The notes below the pieces were generated by a model. The model searched no databases and was not told the origin of the DNA. It saw only the letters and a list, made by a program, of their open reading frames with translations. A program made the translations under genes and the position numbers. From contig DATNQN010000067.1 in NCBI GenBank assembly GCA_036703985.1, positions 1-64,000 on the forward strand: a stretch of DNA of 64,000 nucleotides, read 5' to 3'. Position 1 is the first letter of the stretch; each line of letters starts with the position of its first letter. Shown here piece by piece: positions 62,967 to 64,000 of the stretch. Source of the DNA: Leptolyngbyaceae cyanobacterium. Its GTDB lineage: Bacteria > Cyanobacteriota > Cyanobacteriia > Cyanobacteriales > Aerosakkonemataceae.

Positions 62967-64000
62967 ATGAAGTTACTTTGTTTGAGCAACGGTCATGGGG
63001 AAGATGCGATCGCAATTCGCATTTTGCAGAAATTACAGCAGCATCCCAATGCCCCTAAGTTAGCTGCCCTGCCAATTGTCGGTGAGGGTCAAGCTTATAC
63101 TGAATTGGGCATCCCCATTATCGCGCCTACTCGGAAAATGCCTTCCGGTGGCTTTATTTATATGGACGGGCGTCATTTATGGCGCGATTTGCGAAGTGGC
63201 TTGCTGCAACTGCTTTGGTGGCAGTTTAAAGCTGTACAGGGTTGGAAACAGCAGGGAGGTGCGATTTTAGCGGTTGGGGATATCGTGCCATTGTTGTTAG
63301 CTTGGTTGAGTGGCGCTCCCTATGCTTTTGTCGGCACTGCTAAGTCGGAGTACTACCTGCGTGATGAGGCGGGAATGCTACCTAGAAAATCCCGCGTTCA
63401 GCGTTCGGAAGGTTGGTCGGGATCGGTTTATCTGCCTTGGGAACGTTGGCTGATGAGTCACAAACGTTGTAAGGGGGTGTTTCCGAGAGATAGCTTGACG
63501 ACGGAAACTTTGCTGAAATGGTCTATCCCGGCTTTCGATTTGGGAAATCCGATGATGGATGATTTGGAGGGGAAAATTGCCAAGTCAGCTTTTTATAATT
63601 TAGATGCGGATAAGGAAGAACAAGCGCGATCGCTTCACGTTACTCTTCTTCCAGGTTCTAGACCGCCAGAAGCTTATCGAAATTGGGAAGAAATTTTGTT
63701 GGCGGTGAATGGAATTAGGGAAAGTTTTCGTCATCGAGGAGCGGTATTTTTAGGGGCGATCGCACCTACGCTGAGTTTAGACCCTTTGCGGGAAGCTTTG
63801 GAGGCGCAAGGCTGGCAAATGCAAACTCAAGTATCGGAAGCTTCTGAATTACCGATTAATGACGCCAGCGCATCAGTATTTCATCAGGGAAAATCTACAT
63901 TAATTTTGAGCCAGCGAGCTTTTAGCGATTGTTTACAGCAAGGTGATTTTGCGATCGCGATGGCGGGAACGGCTACCGAGCAATTTGTTGGTTTAGGAAA
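62967..64000 (+). CDS. Lipid-A-disaccharide synthase-related glycosyltransferase, C-terminus missing
   Basis: The frame runs off the right edge after ~344 residues. It starts MKLLCLSNGHGEDAIAIRIL, with AVGDIVPLLLAWLSGAPYAFVGTAKSEYYL, a long central part (LPWERWLMSHKRCKGVFPRD) and the nucleotide-site VTLLPGSRPPEAY. This is the LpxB-related GT-B family conserved in cyanobacteria. Since cyanobacterial lipid A synthesis uses a separate LpxB, its substrate is open. ATG 62967 is the only good start. Confidence 0.88.
   Translation, partial: MKLLCLSNGHGEDAIAIRILQKLQQHPNAPKLAALPIVGEGQAYTELGIPIIAPTRKMPSGGFIYMDGRHLWRDLRSGLLQLLWWQFKAVQGWKQQGGAILAVGDIVPLLLAWLSGAPYAFVGTAKSEYYLRDEAGMLPRKSRVQRSEGWSGSVYLPWERWLMSHKRCKGVFPRDSLTTETLLKWSIPAFDLGNPMMDDLEGKIAKSAFYNLDADKEEQARSLHVTLLPGSRPPEAYRNWEEILLAVNGIRESFRHRGAVFLGAIAPTLSLDPLREALEAQGWQMQTQVSEASELPINDASASVFHQGKSTLILSQRAFSDCLQQGDFAIAMAGTATEQFVGLG

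Overview
The window is chromosomal DNA from a filamentous cyanobacterium. The evidence is two photosystem II accessory genes (psb34, psb28), ndhL, a PAP/fibrillin gene, many small cyanobacterial families (DUF3007, DUF3122, DUF3134, DUF4327), a trnL(UAA) gene interrupted by a group I intron, a hetZ-type gene, and very frequent GCGATCGC (HIP1) octamers. The intergenic regions are crowded with short interspersed repeats of the kind seen in large Oscillatoriales or Nostocales genomes. The species cannot be fixed from sequence alone. A hetZ gene fits a filamentous genus but does not prove heterocysts.

Layout. 1-9.3 kb: the N-terminal half of a secreted glycosidase-like protein, a Ski2-type RNA helicase, psb34, thiG and thiO, a small P/S/T-rich membrane protein, an adrenodoxin-type ferredoxin and cimA. 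9.5-17.8 kb: a signalling block with a secreted TPR-CHAT protein, DUF4327, an FHA/zinc-ribbon Ser/Thr kinase next to a zinc-ribbon PP2C phosphatase, an rRNA pseudouridine synthase and an HxlR regulator. 18-21 kb: DUF3122, then ndhL, DUF3007 and trpA reading leftward, then intron-containing trnL. 21-28 kb: an unrecognised all-helical protein, a UPF0104 membrane protein, a WGxxGxxG protein, two related lipoproteins, larC and a YciO-type gene. 28-45 kb: hetZ, a PHP phosphoesterase, a histidine kinase opposite an Rre1-type response regulator, an envelope cluster (GT2, L,D-transpeptidase, mraY), DUF3134, fibrillin, a PD-(D/E)XK nuclease, DUF29, and a 1130-residue sensor kinase/receiver/adenylate cyclase. 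45-55 kb: GNAT, recJ, a glycosyltransferase, YdcF, MoaB, psb28 behind a MutY-like glycosylase, a two-gene unit with a Tse2-like candidate toxin, antitoxin relics, dtd and a His-rich COG0523 GTPase. 55-64 kb: cysS, an AI-2E-type transporter, cobM, a Tat-exported dienelactone hydrolase, a flavin reductase, a MIF-type tautomerase, coaD, a DivIVA-like coiled-coil protein and a truncated LpxB-related gene.

Most of the window is housekeeping or conserved cyanobacterial content. The part most like an accessory or undescribed system is 52.0-53.4 kb. There a compact gene pair (a Tse2-like protein followed by an unknown acidic partner) sits beside the fused remnants of two divergent antitoxin-type genes, which suggests a turnover site for toxin/antitoxin-like modules. 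Other points of interest are the kinase/phosphatase pair that shares zinc ribbons, the structured leaders before hetZ and DUF4327, a perfect 15-bp inverted repeat near a possible small membrane protein, a possible small RNA at 58.4 kb, and tandem repeats of intergenic type lying inside recJ and at the left-edge gene.

No CRISPR array, transposase, phage gene or integrase was seen. Family names come from recognising motifs by eye. No database search was run.
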